DNA from: Paenibacillus arenosi
Lineage (GTDB): Bacteria > Bacillota > Bacilli > Paenibacillales > Paenibacillaceae
Direction: 5' to 3'
Assembly (NCBI RefSeq): GCF_014841135.1
Contig: NZ_JACYTN010000003.1
Coordinates: 62,001 to 126,000, forward strand
DNA length: 64,000 nt
The stretch's first letter is position 1, and the number at the start of each line of letters is the position of its first letter. Both the position numbers and the translations under genes were made by a program. The notes beneath the pieces were generated by a model that worked only from the letters and a program-made list of their open reading frames with translations, ran no database searches and was not told the DNA's origin. Positions 43,578-52,573 of the stretch are shown here, in pieces.

Positions 43578-43759
43578 TTCGCACAACCTCCGCAAATAAT
43601 GTTAATTCTGGCAGGATTGATCGACTGTCAGTCTGAAATACTATTCGCGATCCCTTCTAATTCTATGTGCCACATAAATTAACAACAAAATTTTGAAATA
43701 ATTTTAAAATGTATGTACATGCTACTTTGGATTGCTGTATTTCAAGGAGGTTAATGCAT

Positions 43760-44728
43760 ATGTCTGACACAAAAAAATTCAAGCTTACGTTTTCCAATGA
43801 AGAGATGGTAAAGGAGCTTCGAAGAAGAGCAAATTTGACGGAGGAGGAAGGAGTCGCGGCACCAGCTGCGGAAGAATCCACATCTTTAAACGTTGTTCCT
43901 ACCGACGAAATTGTTCGTGCGCTACAAGATAATCGGGAGGCTATATACGGGCTAGACAACCGAAAAGATCTATATGAAATAACGAATCAACAACTTGTGC
44001 AGCAAGCGAATGCTGTGGTTGCATTGTTCGAGGCTGGGAATGTTATGGATAATGGTGATGGAACTTCTTCCTTACAAACCATTTCTTACGGAGAAAGTAA
44101 CGAATTATGCGAGAACGAACGCTTCTTTAATCAGCCCGTAGGAGCTTTTTGCAGTGGCTTTTTGGTAACTCCTCAAATGATAGCAACAGCTGGGCATTGT
44201 ATAACAGATACTGCTTTAAGTAATATTCGAGTCGTATTTGGATTTCGTATGAAAAATGAAACAGAGGCCATTACGCGTATTTCTAATGATGACATTTATC
44301 GTGTCGATTCTGTTATTGGGCAAGAGCTTACGGGTGGAGCTGCTGACTGGGCATTACTCAAGCTAGAGCGTCCGGTAGACAATCACCGGCCGATGGCTAT
44401 ACGCAGAGAAGGGAAAATCGCATCCAATACTGCTTTGCATCTTATTGGACATCCAAGTGGATTACCGTTAAAAGTAGCGGCTGACGCCAAAGTAATCCGT
44501 AATGATAAACCGACACACTTTACTGCTACCTTAGATGCATTTCAAGGCAACTCTGGTTCTCCAGTGTTTAATAGCGTGACAAATGAAGTAGAAGGGATTC
44601 TCGTGCGAGGAGAAGTAGATTTCGTTCCAACTGGCAGTTGTAATATCGCCAATATTTGCACTTCATCTTGCGACGGGGAGGATTGCACACGTACTACAGA
44701 ATTTGCGGAACATGTTCCCCTTCCGTAA
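43760..44728 (+). CDS. Trypsin-like serine protease without signal peptide
   Basis: 322 residues. An acidic, Ala-rich N-terminal region (1-75, with a VPTDEIVRALQDNREAIYG segment) precedes a chymotrypsin-fold domain: CSGFLVTPQMIATAGHC with His146, GGAADWALLKL with Asp196, and DAFQGNSGSPVF with Ser265. A Cys-rich end (CNIANICTSSCDGEDC) follows. No export signal is seen, so the protein either acts inside the cell or leaves by an unusual route. It is divergent (182-base gap) from the protease-nuclease fusion. The start at 43760 is nine bases after AGGAGG. Confidence 0.88.
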   Translation: MSDTKKFKLTFSNEEMVKELRRRANLTEEEGVAAPAAEESTSLNVVPTDEIVRALQDNREAIYGLDNRKDLYEITNQQLVQQANAVVALFEAGNVMDNGDGTSSLQTISYGESNELCENERFFNQPVGAFCSGFLVTPQMIATAGHCITDTALSNIRVVFGFRMKNETEAITRISNDDIYRVDSVIGQELTGGAADWALLKLERPVDNHRPMAIRREGKIASNTALHLIGHPSGLPLKVAADAKVIRNDKPTHFTATLDAFQGNSGSPVFNSVTNEVEGILVRGEVDFVPTGSCNIANICTSSCDGEDCTRTTEFAEHVPLP

Positions 44729-44813
44729 TTTCGTTAGGTGGATGGAAACGGATAAGAAAATAGAATAAGAAGAAATATTTATTTATTATGGAATATTAGA
44801 CATACAATTTCTG

Positions 44814-44852
44814 CTATTATAAAAGGCGCCTATTAGGCGCCTTTTATAATAG
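44814..44852. terminator. Long perfect hairpin after the protease gene
   Basis: 18-base perfect arms (44814-44831 and 44835-44852) with a 3-base loop and AAAAGGCGCCT core giving TTTT on both strands. It lies 86 bases past the stop. Confidence 0.85.
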
Positions 44853-44952
44853 TATCACTAGGGAAGTCGTATAGATTTAATCATTTTTTTCTTGATTAGT
44901 GTCACATTGTGGTATAGATCATTCGTTGTACAGAGTGAAAGGGGATGAGAGC

Positions 44953-45546
44953 GTGGATGATGCTGAGCTGCGTCAGGTAATTGCTAATGTGCGGAATGGT
45001 GATATCGAAAGCTTCGAGAAGATCGTACACCGTTATCAAAAATCGATTTTTTACTATTGTTATCACATGCTGGGCAACTATTCGGAAGCCGAAGATATGG
45101 TACAAGAGGTATTTTTGAAGGCGTTCCGCAATTTGGAGCAATGCAATGAGGAAATCCCATTTGGCGCTTGGATCTACAAGATTGCTTACCATCAATGCAT
45201 AGATATGATACGCAAGCGGAAGTTAGTGAAATATTTGCCTTTTTTCTATCGCGACGACAAAGAAAATAAATCGGTGGATCAACAAATTGAAGCCCACTAT
45301 TTTGATGAACATGTACATAAGGCCATGATGAAGCTATCAGTGGAAGAGCGGAACTTGTTAATATTGCGCTGTGTTCAGGATAAGAGCTATCAGGAGATTG
45401 GCTTTATTTTGAATCAGAATAGTACGAATCTTCGAAAAAAATACGAGCGCACGGCAGAGAAATTCCGCAAGTACTATGCTCAAGTGAAGGGAGTGGAAGA
45501 AGTTGACGTTGAACAACCATCCAGATTTGAAAAAACTTTTTCATGA
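44953..45546 (+). CDS. ECF-type RNA polymerase sigma factor
   Basis: 197 residues. Region 2 is clear: NGDIESFEKIVHRYQKSIFYYCYHMLGNYSEAEDMVQEVFLKAFRNL, ending FGAWIYKIAYHQCIDMIRKR. Region 4 is KLSVEERNLLILRCVQDKSYQEIGFILNQNSTNLRKKYERTAEKFRK. No region 3 is present, which is the ECF layout (SigW/SigV type). The start is the GTG at 44953, ten bases after AAAGGGGA; no ATG fits the reading of region 2. The next gene overlaps its end by 44 bases and encodes a likely anti-sigma partner. Confidence 0.9.
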   Translation: MDDAELRQVIANVRNGDIESFEKIVHRYQKSIFYYCYHMLGNYSEAEDMVQEVFLKAFRNLEQCNEEIPFGAWIYKIAYHQCIDMIRKRKLVKYLPFFYRDDKENKSVDQQIEAHYFDEHVHKAMMKLSVEERNLLILRCVQDKSYQEIGFILNQNSTNLRKKYERTAEKFRKYYAQVKGVEEVDVEQPSRFEKTFS

Positions 45547-46468
45547 TCCACATATTCCTGATATCGACTTAACGGAGAAAGTAATGAAGCGAATTTATGC
45601 GGAGCAGGAGGAGTATCAGCCCAAAGCACGATTTATGGCGAGACGAAAACTAAGTTTGTTAATTGCAGTAGGGTTGCTGGTGACAGCATCCACGGCTGTT
45701 GCGATGGTTGAATACAATTCTCTTAAAAATAAGAAGGGTGAAGTCGTCTACAAGACCGGACCGTTGAAGGATTCCGATTTTCGAGTTCCTAGTAAAGAAG
45801 AGAGTATGCGTACGGGGACAAGTGAGAGGTTAAAGCAAGAGCTGTTGCCCAAAGGTTCAGCGGCTTACTTCTATATCGTCCCTCATAATCCGAATAAAGA
45901 GCTGGACCTGAAGTTTACGCCGTTTGTTTATACCGATGCAGCGGATCTTCGAGCAAATATGAAGGATAAATCGGTTCAGATTGTTGAGAGCCTGAATGAG
46001 AAGTTAACGTTTCGAATTGCGGAGGTGTTCTATCAGCCAGAAGTATTATCAGATCCTCCAACTCCGCAAGAAGAGGCAGCTATTGCAGATAAGTTGCATA
46101 AGCAAGCTAAGGAAGCAAAGAAAGACTATGCCATGATGCCCTTAAAGTTCTCTGATCAACTCATGCATATGAGTGCAACATACTCGCACAGAGACAAGGT
46201 TATTGAGGTTTCGGTTAGGAGAGATGTTAAACAGGATGATTTTACCCCGTCAACGTATTGGGACGAAGACATTAAAATGAAACAGGAAGTATTGACGGTA
46301 GACGGAGTAGAACTTCTTTATATTAAGTTTGAGCAGAACGGGTCATCTCTTACATGGGTTGATGAGACCTCTGATCCTGTATATCAATATGTGTATGAGA
46401 TTGATACTGTTTCAGGTAAGACAACAAAAGAAGAATTATTGAAAATGGCGAAGTTGTATATGAAATAG
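45503..46468 (+). CDS. Membrane anti-sigma-like protein
   Basis: 321 residues. A short cytoplasmic head (1-48, LTEKVMKRIYAEQEEYQPKARFMARRK) and one membrane helix (LSLLIAVGLLVTASTAVAMV, about 49-68) precede an external domain of 250 residues. That is the layout of ECF anti-sigma factors or their sensor parts, although the head lacks a recognisable zinc HxxxCxxC motif. It overlaps the sigma gene by 44 bases, which usually means translational coupling. The start is TTG at 45503 after GGGAG. The identity as anti-sigma factor rests mainly on context. Confidence 0.62.
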   Translation: MTLNNHPDLKKLFHDPHIPDIDLTEKVMKRIYAEQEEYQPKARFMARRKLSLLIAVGLLVTASTAVAMVEYNSLKNKKGEVVYKTGPLKDSDFRVPSKEESMRTGTSERLKQELLPKGSAAYFYIVPHNPNKELDLKFTPFVYTDAADLRANMKDKSVQIVESLNEKLTFRIAEVFYQPEVLSDPPTPQEEAAIADKLHKQAKEAKKDYAMMPLKFSDQLMHMSATYSHRDKVIEVSVRRDVKQDDFTPSTYWDEDIKMKQEVLTVDGVELLYIKFEQNGSSLTWVDETSDPVYQYVYEIDTVSGKTTKEELLKMAKLYMK

Positions 46469-46534
46469 ATGAAGCTAAAAGGATAATATTTATGCTCTAA
46501 CAAGTGCACGAGTAGATAGGGTCGATAGCACGAT

Positions 46535-46576
46535 AGACATAGACATAGACATAGACATAGACATAGACATAGACAT
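46535..46576 (+). repeat. Seven perfect tandem AGACAT hexamers before a lipoprotein gene
   Basis: 42 bases of uninterrupted AGACAT units, ending two bases before the GAGGGGAG ribosome site of the next gene. Copy number can change by slipped-strand pairing and would move upstream signals relative to the ribosome site by six bases per unit. Confidence 0.95.
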
Positions 46577-46593
46577 CGAGGGGAGTTTACAAC

Positions 46594-48012
46594 TTGGGCA
46601 GAAGAAAATGGTGGGGTTGGGTTATTGCTTGCATGGTTATGGTTATGTTAAGCGGTTGTATGAAGGAAAAGCCGCTATTGGACGAGCTGGCTGAGGACGG
46701 CAGCGGCACGCTGCGAGTGATGTACTATGACGAGGAGAGTTTCCAGCGGCAGTATGGAAATTATTTTTCTATTAAATATCCGAATATGAATATCGAAGTG
46801 GTAAGTACGAAATCTTTCGTCGATGGTGATGGTGGCGATGGGGGCAGAGCATTAACTCCTAGTGAAATTGATCAGAAGCTGATGTCATTTATTGAGAAGG
46901 AACGTCCGGATATTATTCATACTAATATGGACGATCTGTCTAAATTGGTTGAGCAGGGGAAGCTGTACCATATGGACCCTATCATTCAACAAGAAGGTTA
47001 TAGCTTGGATGATATGCTCCCAGGTCTTATCACCAAACTGCGAGAAAAGGGTGATGGTGGTCTGTATGGATTGGCGCCGAGCTTCTACACCAATGTGATG
47101 TTCTACAATGTCGATCTTTTTAAGCAGCATAATATCCAGCTGCCTACGAACAAGATGAGTTGGAAGCAAGTGTTGGAGCTTGGGGAGAAATTTAACCAGG
47201 TCGGCTCAGGGAACGAGAAGCTGTACGGATTATCAGGAGGACAACGCGATAGTTATGAGATCCTATCTATCATCATGCAAACGTCCAATCTGCAATGGTT
47301 CGATGCACGCGGGGAGAAGATTGTCATTGATACGCCAGCATGGCGGGAGCTGTTCACAACTGTGGCGAGAGCGATTGAACGTGAGTTGATCTGGATACCG
47401 GGCACGAAAGAGAACGGGGGACTTGATTATTCAACTCCAGAAGATCCATTTTATAATGGCAAGGCAGCAATGACGATGGATATTACCTATATGATTGACC
47501 AGATGGATAATATATGGACTTGGCCAGATAAGAAGTTAAAGCCGTTCGCATGGAATATCGTTACGATGCCGATCGATCCCAATTATCCGAACGAGTCTCC
47601 TTATGTATCCACTTATGATGTGTTTGCTATTAATCAAGATTCACCATATAAACGTGAGGCGTGGGAGCTTATCAAGTTCATTCATAGTCCAGAAATAGCA
47701 AAGGTTACATCTAAAATGTTAGCAGGAGATATACCTACTCGTGTGACGTACTTGAAAGATAAAGACGGAGTACATATTGAAGCATTGGCGCAGCTAGGCC
47801 CTACGGCAAATAACGCACAGGATCGATTCGAGGAGATTGTAAGTGAACAGCGTGTGTCGGAAGACTTTAAGGCAAATGTAGAGGACAATATGAAGACGGC
47901 CTTGGATGCGATTGTTGCTGGCGAGTCTGTCGATGATGTACTGCCAGCCTTGCAGCAAGAGCTGCAAGCGCTGTGGGATCAGGCTAGAAAAAATAAAAAG
48001 AAAATAAGCTAA
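46594..48012 (+). CDS. Extracellular solute-binding lipoprotein (family 1 type)
   Basis: 472 residues. The signal MGRRKWWGWVIACMVMVMLSG ends in a lipobox LSGC with the lipid Cys at 22. The mature part resembles sugar-type solute-binding proteins: LRVMYYDEESFQRQYGNYFSIKYPNMNIEV, RPDIIHTNMDDLSKLVEQGKLYHMDP, GLYGLAPSFYTNVMFYNVDLFKQHNI and YNGKAAMTMDITYMID. No permease or ATPase gene is next to it, so it is either an orphan receptor or serves a distant transporter. It lies 125 bases downstream of the sigma/anti-sigma pair and may be in its regulon. The start is TTG at 46594 after GAGGGGAG. Confidence 0.87.
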   Translation: MGRRKWWGWVIACMVMVMLSGCMKEKPLLDELAEDGSGTLRVMYYDEESFQRQYGNYFSIKYPNMNIEVVSTKSFVDGDGGDGGRALTPSEIDQKLMSFIEKERPDIIHTNMDDLSKLVEQGKLYHMDPIIQQEGYSLDDMLPGLITKLREKGDGGLYGLAPSFYTNVMFYNVDLFKQHNIQLPTNKMSWKQVLELGEKFNQVGSGNEKLYGLSGGQRDSYEILSIIMQTSNLQWFDARGEKIVIDTPAWRELFTTVARAIERELIWIPGTKENGGLDYSTPEDPFYNGKAAMTMDITYMIDQMDNIWTWPDKKLKPFAWNIVTMPIDPNYPNESPYVSTYDVFAINQDSPYKREAWELIKFIHSPEIAKVTSKMLAGDIPTRVTYLKDKDGVHIEALAQLGPTANNAQDRFEEIVSEQRVSEDFKANVEDNMKTALDAIVAGESVDDVLPALQQELQALWDQARKNKKKIS

Positions 48013-48068
48013 AGCCGTCAGAGGTGAAGAAGTTTGTTGTGCAATGGATGGCAATGGTAATGAATTGT

Positions 48069-48104
48069 AACACGGGGACAGAATTTTATGTCCCCGTGTT
48101 ATTT
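48069..48104 (+). terminator. Terminator after the solute-binding lipoprotein gene
   Basis: Perfect 12-pair stem AACACGGGGACA with TGTCCCCGTGTT (8-base loop), then ATTTTC. Confidence 0.9.
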
Positions 48105-48230
48105 TCATTTCTAACTAGTAATCTTGAAAAAGCTAAAGTATGCCAAGCTACTAAATTCATCATAAATTTAATTATAGAGCCGATAATATATATATGCTTT
48201 AACGATAGCTGATGAACTGAAAGGGAAAAT

Positions 48231-49166
48231 ATGCTGGATAAAATGGTGGAATTGCTAATTAAAATTGAACCTCAATTAGCAAATAAAAAAATTGTGGTAT
48301 TTGGAGCGGGAATTGGAGGAAAGTATGTTGTATCCGCGCTACGAATACTTGCTCTACAAATCGAATATTGTCTGGACAATGACCCTGCTAAACATAACGA
48401 ACAACTACTTGGTGTTGAAATCAAACATCCGAATATTCTTAATAGTGAAGCACATGAAGATGTCGCTGTTATTATAGCTAGTATTTATTATGAAGAAATA
48501 TCAAAACAATTAGAACAGGTTGGACTTAAAGAAAATGTCCACTACTATAATATCTCATTGCATAGTAAGCGATCAGCAAATCAAGATGCTAGAGTAGAGA
48601 GAGTTCTGAATGGTGTAACAATTGGGAAGTATAGTTACGGCGTAGATCGGCACTGTTATCCTGGTACATTACTAAAAAGTGTAGGAGCTTTTTGTTCTAT
48701 AAATGAACATGCGCTGATCGGTATGAAAAATCATCCTACTTCACATATTAGTACACACCCATTCCTCTATAGAGAGAAAGGTATGCTGGAAGGAATAGAA
48801 GCCATACCGTGCGGTATTTTAGATGAGTATGGAAGTGAAATCTTAGATATTGATATGGTTGCCAATAATGAACCTATTATTATAGGAAATGATGTTTGGA
48901 TAGGAGCAGGTGTAATCGTATTGCCATCAGTGAAAATAGGTAATGGAGCTATCATTGGGGCTGGGGCAGTTGTAAATAGAGACGTGCCTGATTATGCAAT
49001 AGTAGCAGGAGTTCCAGCAAGGGTAATCAAATATCGCTTCCAACCAGAAGAAATTGAAATGTTAAATAAAGTTAAATGGTGGGATTGGACGGATCAAGAG
49101 ATTGCTCGAAATAGTGAGTATCTTAAAGATCCTGTGAGTTTCTTTAAGAACTTTTCTAGTAGGTGA
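48231..49166 (+). CDS. Acyltransferase with N-terminal Rossmann-like module and hexapeptide-repeat domain
   Basis: 311 residues. Residues 15-115 form a small Rossmann-like module ([59 protein letters not shown]) related in pattern to PglD N-terminal domains. Residues about 125-285 form a left-handed beta-helix acyltransferase of CatB/XAT type: [49 protein letters not shown], with catalytic-type His in [10 protein letters not shown]. It probably acetylates a sugar or sugar-phosphate unit. It is the first gene of the AT-rich polymer cluster; ribosome site AAAGGG. Confidence 0.82.
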   Translation: MLDKMVELLIKIEPQLANKKIVVFGAGIGGKYVVSALRILALQIEYCLDNDPAKHNEQLLGVEIKHPNILNSEAHEDVAVIIASIYYEEISKQLEQVGLKENVHYYNISLHSKRSANQDARVERVLNGVTIGKYSYGVDRHCYPGTLLKSVGAFCSINEHALIGMKNHPTSHISTHPFLYREKGMLEGIEAIPCGILDEYGSEILDIDMVANNEPIIIGNDVWIGAGVIVLPSVKIGNGAIIGAGAVVNRDVPDYAIVAGVPARVIKYRFQPEEIEMLNKVKWWDWTDQEIARNSEYLKDPVSFFKNFSSR

Positions 49167-49301
49167 GAAGTATAGTATTTGTGGCTCTCAACAACTATAA
49201 TAGATTACTTTTTAGGTTTTATATTATTAGATGTACGACGTATCATTTAAATTTTTGGCAACATGACTATTCGACTTTTTGTAAATGAGGTTCCTTAACA
49301 T

Positions 49302-51830
49302 ATGAGAAAACATATCCGTCAACAAATAGTAGAGATAATTTCGGCAATTCAAGAAGGAATTGAAATTGCCTTGAGATCCGAAATAGAGAATGCTGCTGTA
49401 TTACTTTCTGATTGCTACCATACATTAAATATGATCTCTGAGATTTTACAATCTCAATTATCCTATGGAGCCTTTATTGCTTATAAAGAATTACTTGTAC
49501 AGTTACAACAGCTGCTTGAGTGTTTGCAAGATAATAAAGTAGCAGGTCATTCATACGCTGCTATTGTCACGCAGCTTAACGATAATTTGCTTCTCTTAAA
49601 AAATAAATTAATGAATGAACCAGAGGTTAAACATACTATTGTGTTTTTACCATATAGTGCTTCCATGTGGGATTGCATGGAGAGTATTTGGAAGGCTGCA
49701 CAAAAAGATCCCAAATGTGAGTGTATCGTAGTTCCAATCCCTTACTATGATATAGAAGCTGATAGAACACACGGACAAATTCATTATGAAGGCCATCTAT
49801 TTCCTAAGGATGTACCCGTTATTAATTATGAGACGTTTGATTTAAGTGGTATTAAACCAGATGTGATATATATACATAATCCTTACGATGATGGTAATAG
49901 GGTAACTTCTGTAGATCCTAGTTATTATTCTTATGAGTTAAAGAAACATACAGACATGTTAGTGTATGTTCCCTACTATGTAACTCAAGGTGATTATCCT
50001 GAAAATCATTGTCGGTCTTCTGCATTAAAATTCGTAGATAAAGTGATCGTGCAGTCAGAACAAGTAAAAGAACAGCATGCGAAATATATTCCTTCTCATA
50101 AACTTCAAGTGCTTGGTTCTCCTAAAATAGATAAATTGCTCTATTATGAAAAAAATAAGCCTGAAATTCCAGAAACGTGGGAAAAAATAATCGGGAATAA
50201 AAAGGTAGTTCTATATAATACAAGCCTTACTGCTTTACTTGCATACGGTTCTACTGTTCTTAACAAACTTAAGTACGTATTCTCTTGTTTTGAGGGGAGA
50301 AATGATGTAGTACTTTTGTGGCGTCCGCATCCTCTCAGCACATATACACTCTTTTCTATGCGTCCACAGCTTTTAAGGGAATACTTTGAGCTCGTTACAG
50401 AGTACAAAGAAAAACAGTTTGGCATTTTTGATGACACTCCTGATGTCGGAAGAGCTATTGCAATATCAGACGCCTATTTTGGAGATGGTACTTCTTCTCT
50501 CGTTCATATGTATGGGATATCGGGCAAGCCAATTATGGTGCAGAATGTAAACTTTGATAGAAAACCTAATGAAGAAGAGCAGCGATCGGCATGGTTCAGT
50601 AGCATTGATTTTAATAGTAATGATGCATGGTGTTCTATGGGGGATTCTAATAGACTTTCTAAGATAAATCTTGAAACAAATCAGATTGAGGATAATTTTA
50701 TAATTCCAACAGAACGTAGAGATGGATACTTACTATACAGTAATATTATACAGTATGAAAATAAAATAATACTGACGCCCCATTTAGCAAATGAAATTGC
50801 AGTATTTGATCTACATTCATTATCTTTCAAAAAAGAAACTATAAAAAAATATAATGGTAATGACCCTGTTAAGTTCACTAAAGCAATATTATATAAAAAC
50901 TATGTATTTATGACACCATACATGTATCCGGCAATTATAAGATATGATATTGAAACGGGTGAATTGAAATACTATACAGACTGGTATGACAGTTTGCATC
51001 CTTATATATCAGATAGAAATAAACCTTTGTTTGTAAATGGTGTTTATTCCAGAAACAATCTAATGATGCTGGCATTTGCACAAGATAATATAATAATGGA
51101 ATTTAATATGGATTCAGGTAGTACGAAGATTCATAGAGTCGGCAATCCAGGCAATAATTATTGGGGTATGACATTTGACGGAAAAGAGTATTGGCTTATT
51201 CAAAATGAGAGCGATAAAGCTGAAGCCATTGTCAAATGGAACTATGAAACTGGGGAAACAGTAGAATATTCTGATTTTCCAAATGAATTCATAGGGAACA
51301 AAAAGAACTTCAATGAAATCATATGCTGTGGAGAGTATCTACTGGTATTCCCTAGATTTTCTAATATGATCGTAAAAATTGACGTGGCCACGGGGAAAAT
51401 GAGCGAATTTAAAACGGGTCTAGATTATAAAGAAGGAGAACGAAAATCGAGCTATTATCATTTGAAATGTAACTACTACTTTGCAAAGAAACATGATGGA
51501 CATGTTGTCGCCATGTCCATGTATGACAATAGCTTAATTAATATTGATATTAAAACAGAGAAGGTTACTAAAATGAAAGTTGAACTAAACGAAAATGATA
51601 TAAGTTCTTATATTTCATTTCAAAATGGTTTTGATTATGATTTATCAATTGAGGACTATCATCATACAGAAGGTAAATACTTAACGGTGAATAAATTGCT
51701 AGATTATATAACTTCAAGTCAATACCGTATAAACCCTCTTCAGGTGGAGGCATATACAAAAATTATTGCTAATGCTGACGGGACATGTGGTCAAAAAACG
51801 CATGATTATATTATTAAAAATATAAAGTAG
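49302..51830 (+). CDS. CDP-glycerol glycerophosphotransferase-like protein fused to a propeller-like domain
   Basis: 842 residues. A helical head (1-105) precedes a GT-B-like domain resembling the TagB/TagF poly(glycerol/ribitol-phosphate) transferase family: LPYSASMWDCMESIW, KVIVQSEQVKEQHAKYI, KLQVLGSPKIDKLLYY, VVLLWRPHPLSTYTL and YFGDGTSSLVHMYGISGKPIMVQN, with the HP and DGTSS motifs. From about residue 440 to 780 runs a repeated four-strand pattern (NKIILTPHLANEIAVFDL, NYVFMTPYMYPAIIRYDIETGEL, EYLLVFPRFSNMIVKIDVATGKM) that looks like a beta-propeller. Transfer of an alditol phosphate to a surface acceptor is likely. Fusion to a propeller is unusual for this family. Confidence 0.75.
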   Translation: MRKHIRQQIVEIISAIQEGIEIALRSEIENAAVLLSDCYHTLNMISEILQSQLSYGAFIAYKELLVQLQQLLECLQDNKVAGHSYAAIVTQLNDNLLLLKNKLMNEPEVKHTIVFLPYSASMWDCMESIWKAAQKDPKCECIVVPIPYYDIEADRTHGQIHYEGHLFPKDVPVINYETFDLSGIKPDVIYIHNPYDDGNRVTSVDPSYYSYELKKHTDMLVYVPYYVTQGDYPENHCRSSALKFVDKVIVQSEQVKEQHAKYIPSHKLQVLGSPKIDKLLYYEKNKPEIPETWEKIIGNKKVVLYNTSLTALLAYGSTVLNKLKYVFSCFEGRNDVVLLWRPHPLSTYTLFSMRPQLLREYFELVTEYKEKQFGIFDDTPDVGRAIAISDAYFGDGTSSLVHMYGISGKPIMVQNVNFDRKPNEEEQRSAWFSSIDFNSNDAWCSMGDSNRLSKINLETNQIEDNFIIPTERRDGYLLYSNIIQYENKIILTPHLANEIAVFDLHSLSFKKETIKKYNGNDPVKFTKAILYKNYVFMTPYMYPAIIRYDIETGELKYYTDWYDSLHPYISDRNKPLFVNGVYSRNNLMMLAFAQDNIIMEFNMDSGSTKIHRVGNPGNNYWGMTFDGKEYWLIQNESDKAEAIVKWNYETGETVEYSDFPNEFIGNKKNFNEIICCGEYLLVFPRFSNMIVKIDVATGKMSEFKTGLDYKEGERKSSYYHLKCNYYFAKKHDGHVVAMSMYDNSLINIDIKTEKVTKMKVELNENDISSYISFQNGFDYDLSIEDYHHTEGKYLTVNKLLDYITSSQYRINPLQVEAYTKIIANADGTCGQKTHDYIIKNIK

Positions 51831-51843
51831 TAAGGTGAACCTC

Positions 51844-52563
51844 ATGATAACAGCTTTGATCTTTGCCGGTGGCACTGGAGAAAGAATGAACAGTAAGACT
51901 AAGCCTAAGCAGTTCCTTGAGCTACACGGGAAGCCGATACTTATCCATACAATTGAGTATTTTGAAGAGCACCCTATGGTGGATCATATTGCGGTAGTCT
52001 GCCTCGATAGCTGGATTGAGGAGTGTTACAAGCACATAGAGCGTAACTTTATTCATAAGGTGAAATGGGTTGTGCCGGGAGGCGATTCAGGTCAGGAATC
52101 TATTTTTAATGGACTTCAAGCTATAAAAGAGGGTTGTAATGAGGATACCATCGTGCTTATTCATGATGGTGTTCGCCCACTTATTTCCAAGCAATTAATT
52201 ACCGATAACATAAATGCCGTAAAGCAGCACAGATCTGCTATAACCGTTTCTTATGCAACAGAGACGATTGTAACAATAGATAATAATATCAATATTGAAA
52301 CAATACCTAATAGGGAGCAGACACGTATTGCGAAAGCTCCACAATCTTTTTATTTTAACGACATTTGGAGAGCGCATCTGAAGGCGCAAGAAGATGGTCT
52401 TCATAGCATGATAGACTCAGCTACACTTATGAAGCAGTATGGACATACACTTCATACAGTAATCAGCTCTCCATACAATATTAAAATTACAACTCCTTCT
52501 GATTACTACCTATTTAGAGCAATTTATGAAGCGAAGGAGAATTCACAGATTTTTGGATTGTAG
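51844..52563 (+). CDS. IspD/TarI-family cytidylyltransferase
   Basis: 239 residues. ALIFAGGTGERMNSKTKPKQFLELHGKPILIHTIEYF is the CTP-binding start, and GGDSGQESIFNGLQAI, VLIHDGVRPLIS and RIAKAPQSFYF complete the IspD/TarI pattern. The same fold makes either CDP-methylerythritol or CDP-ribitol. In a cluster with a CDP-alditol transferase and LicD, and in an organism expected to carry IspD elsewhere, the TarI-like CDP-alditol role is preferred. The start at 51844 follows AAGGTGAACCTC; the GTG three codons earlier overlaps that site. It begins 13 bases after the transferase gene. Confidence 0.85.
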   Translation: MITALIFAGGTGERMNSKTKPKQFLELHGKPILIHTIEYFEEHPMVDHIAVVCLDSWIEECYKHIERNFIHKVKWVVPGGDSGQESIFNGLQAIKEGCNEDTIVLIHDGVRPLISKQLITDNINAVKQHRSAITVSYATETIVTIDNNINIETIPNREQTRIAKAPQSFYFNDIWRAHLKAQEDGLHSMIDSATLMKQYGHTLHTVISSPYNIKITTPSDYYLFRAIYEAKENSQIFGL

Positions 52564-52573
52564 GTGAATAATT

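Noticed and set aside
51844-52563. Housekeeping ispD
   Set aside because: The fold cannot separate IspD from TarI, but the neighbours are polymer genes and no ispF lies beside it, so the CDP-alditol role was preferred.
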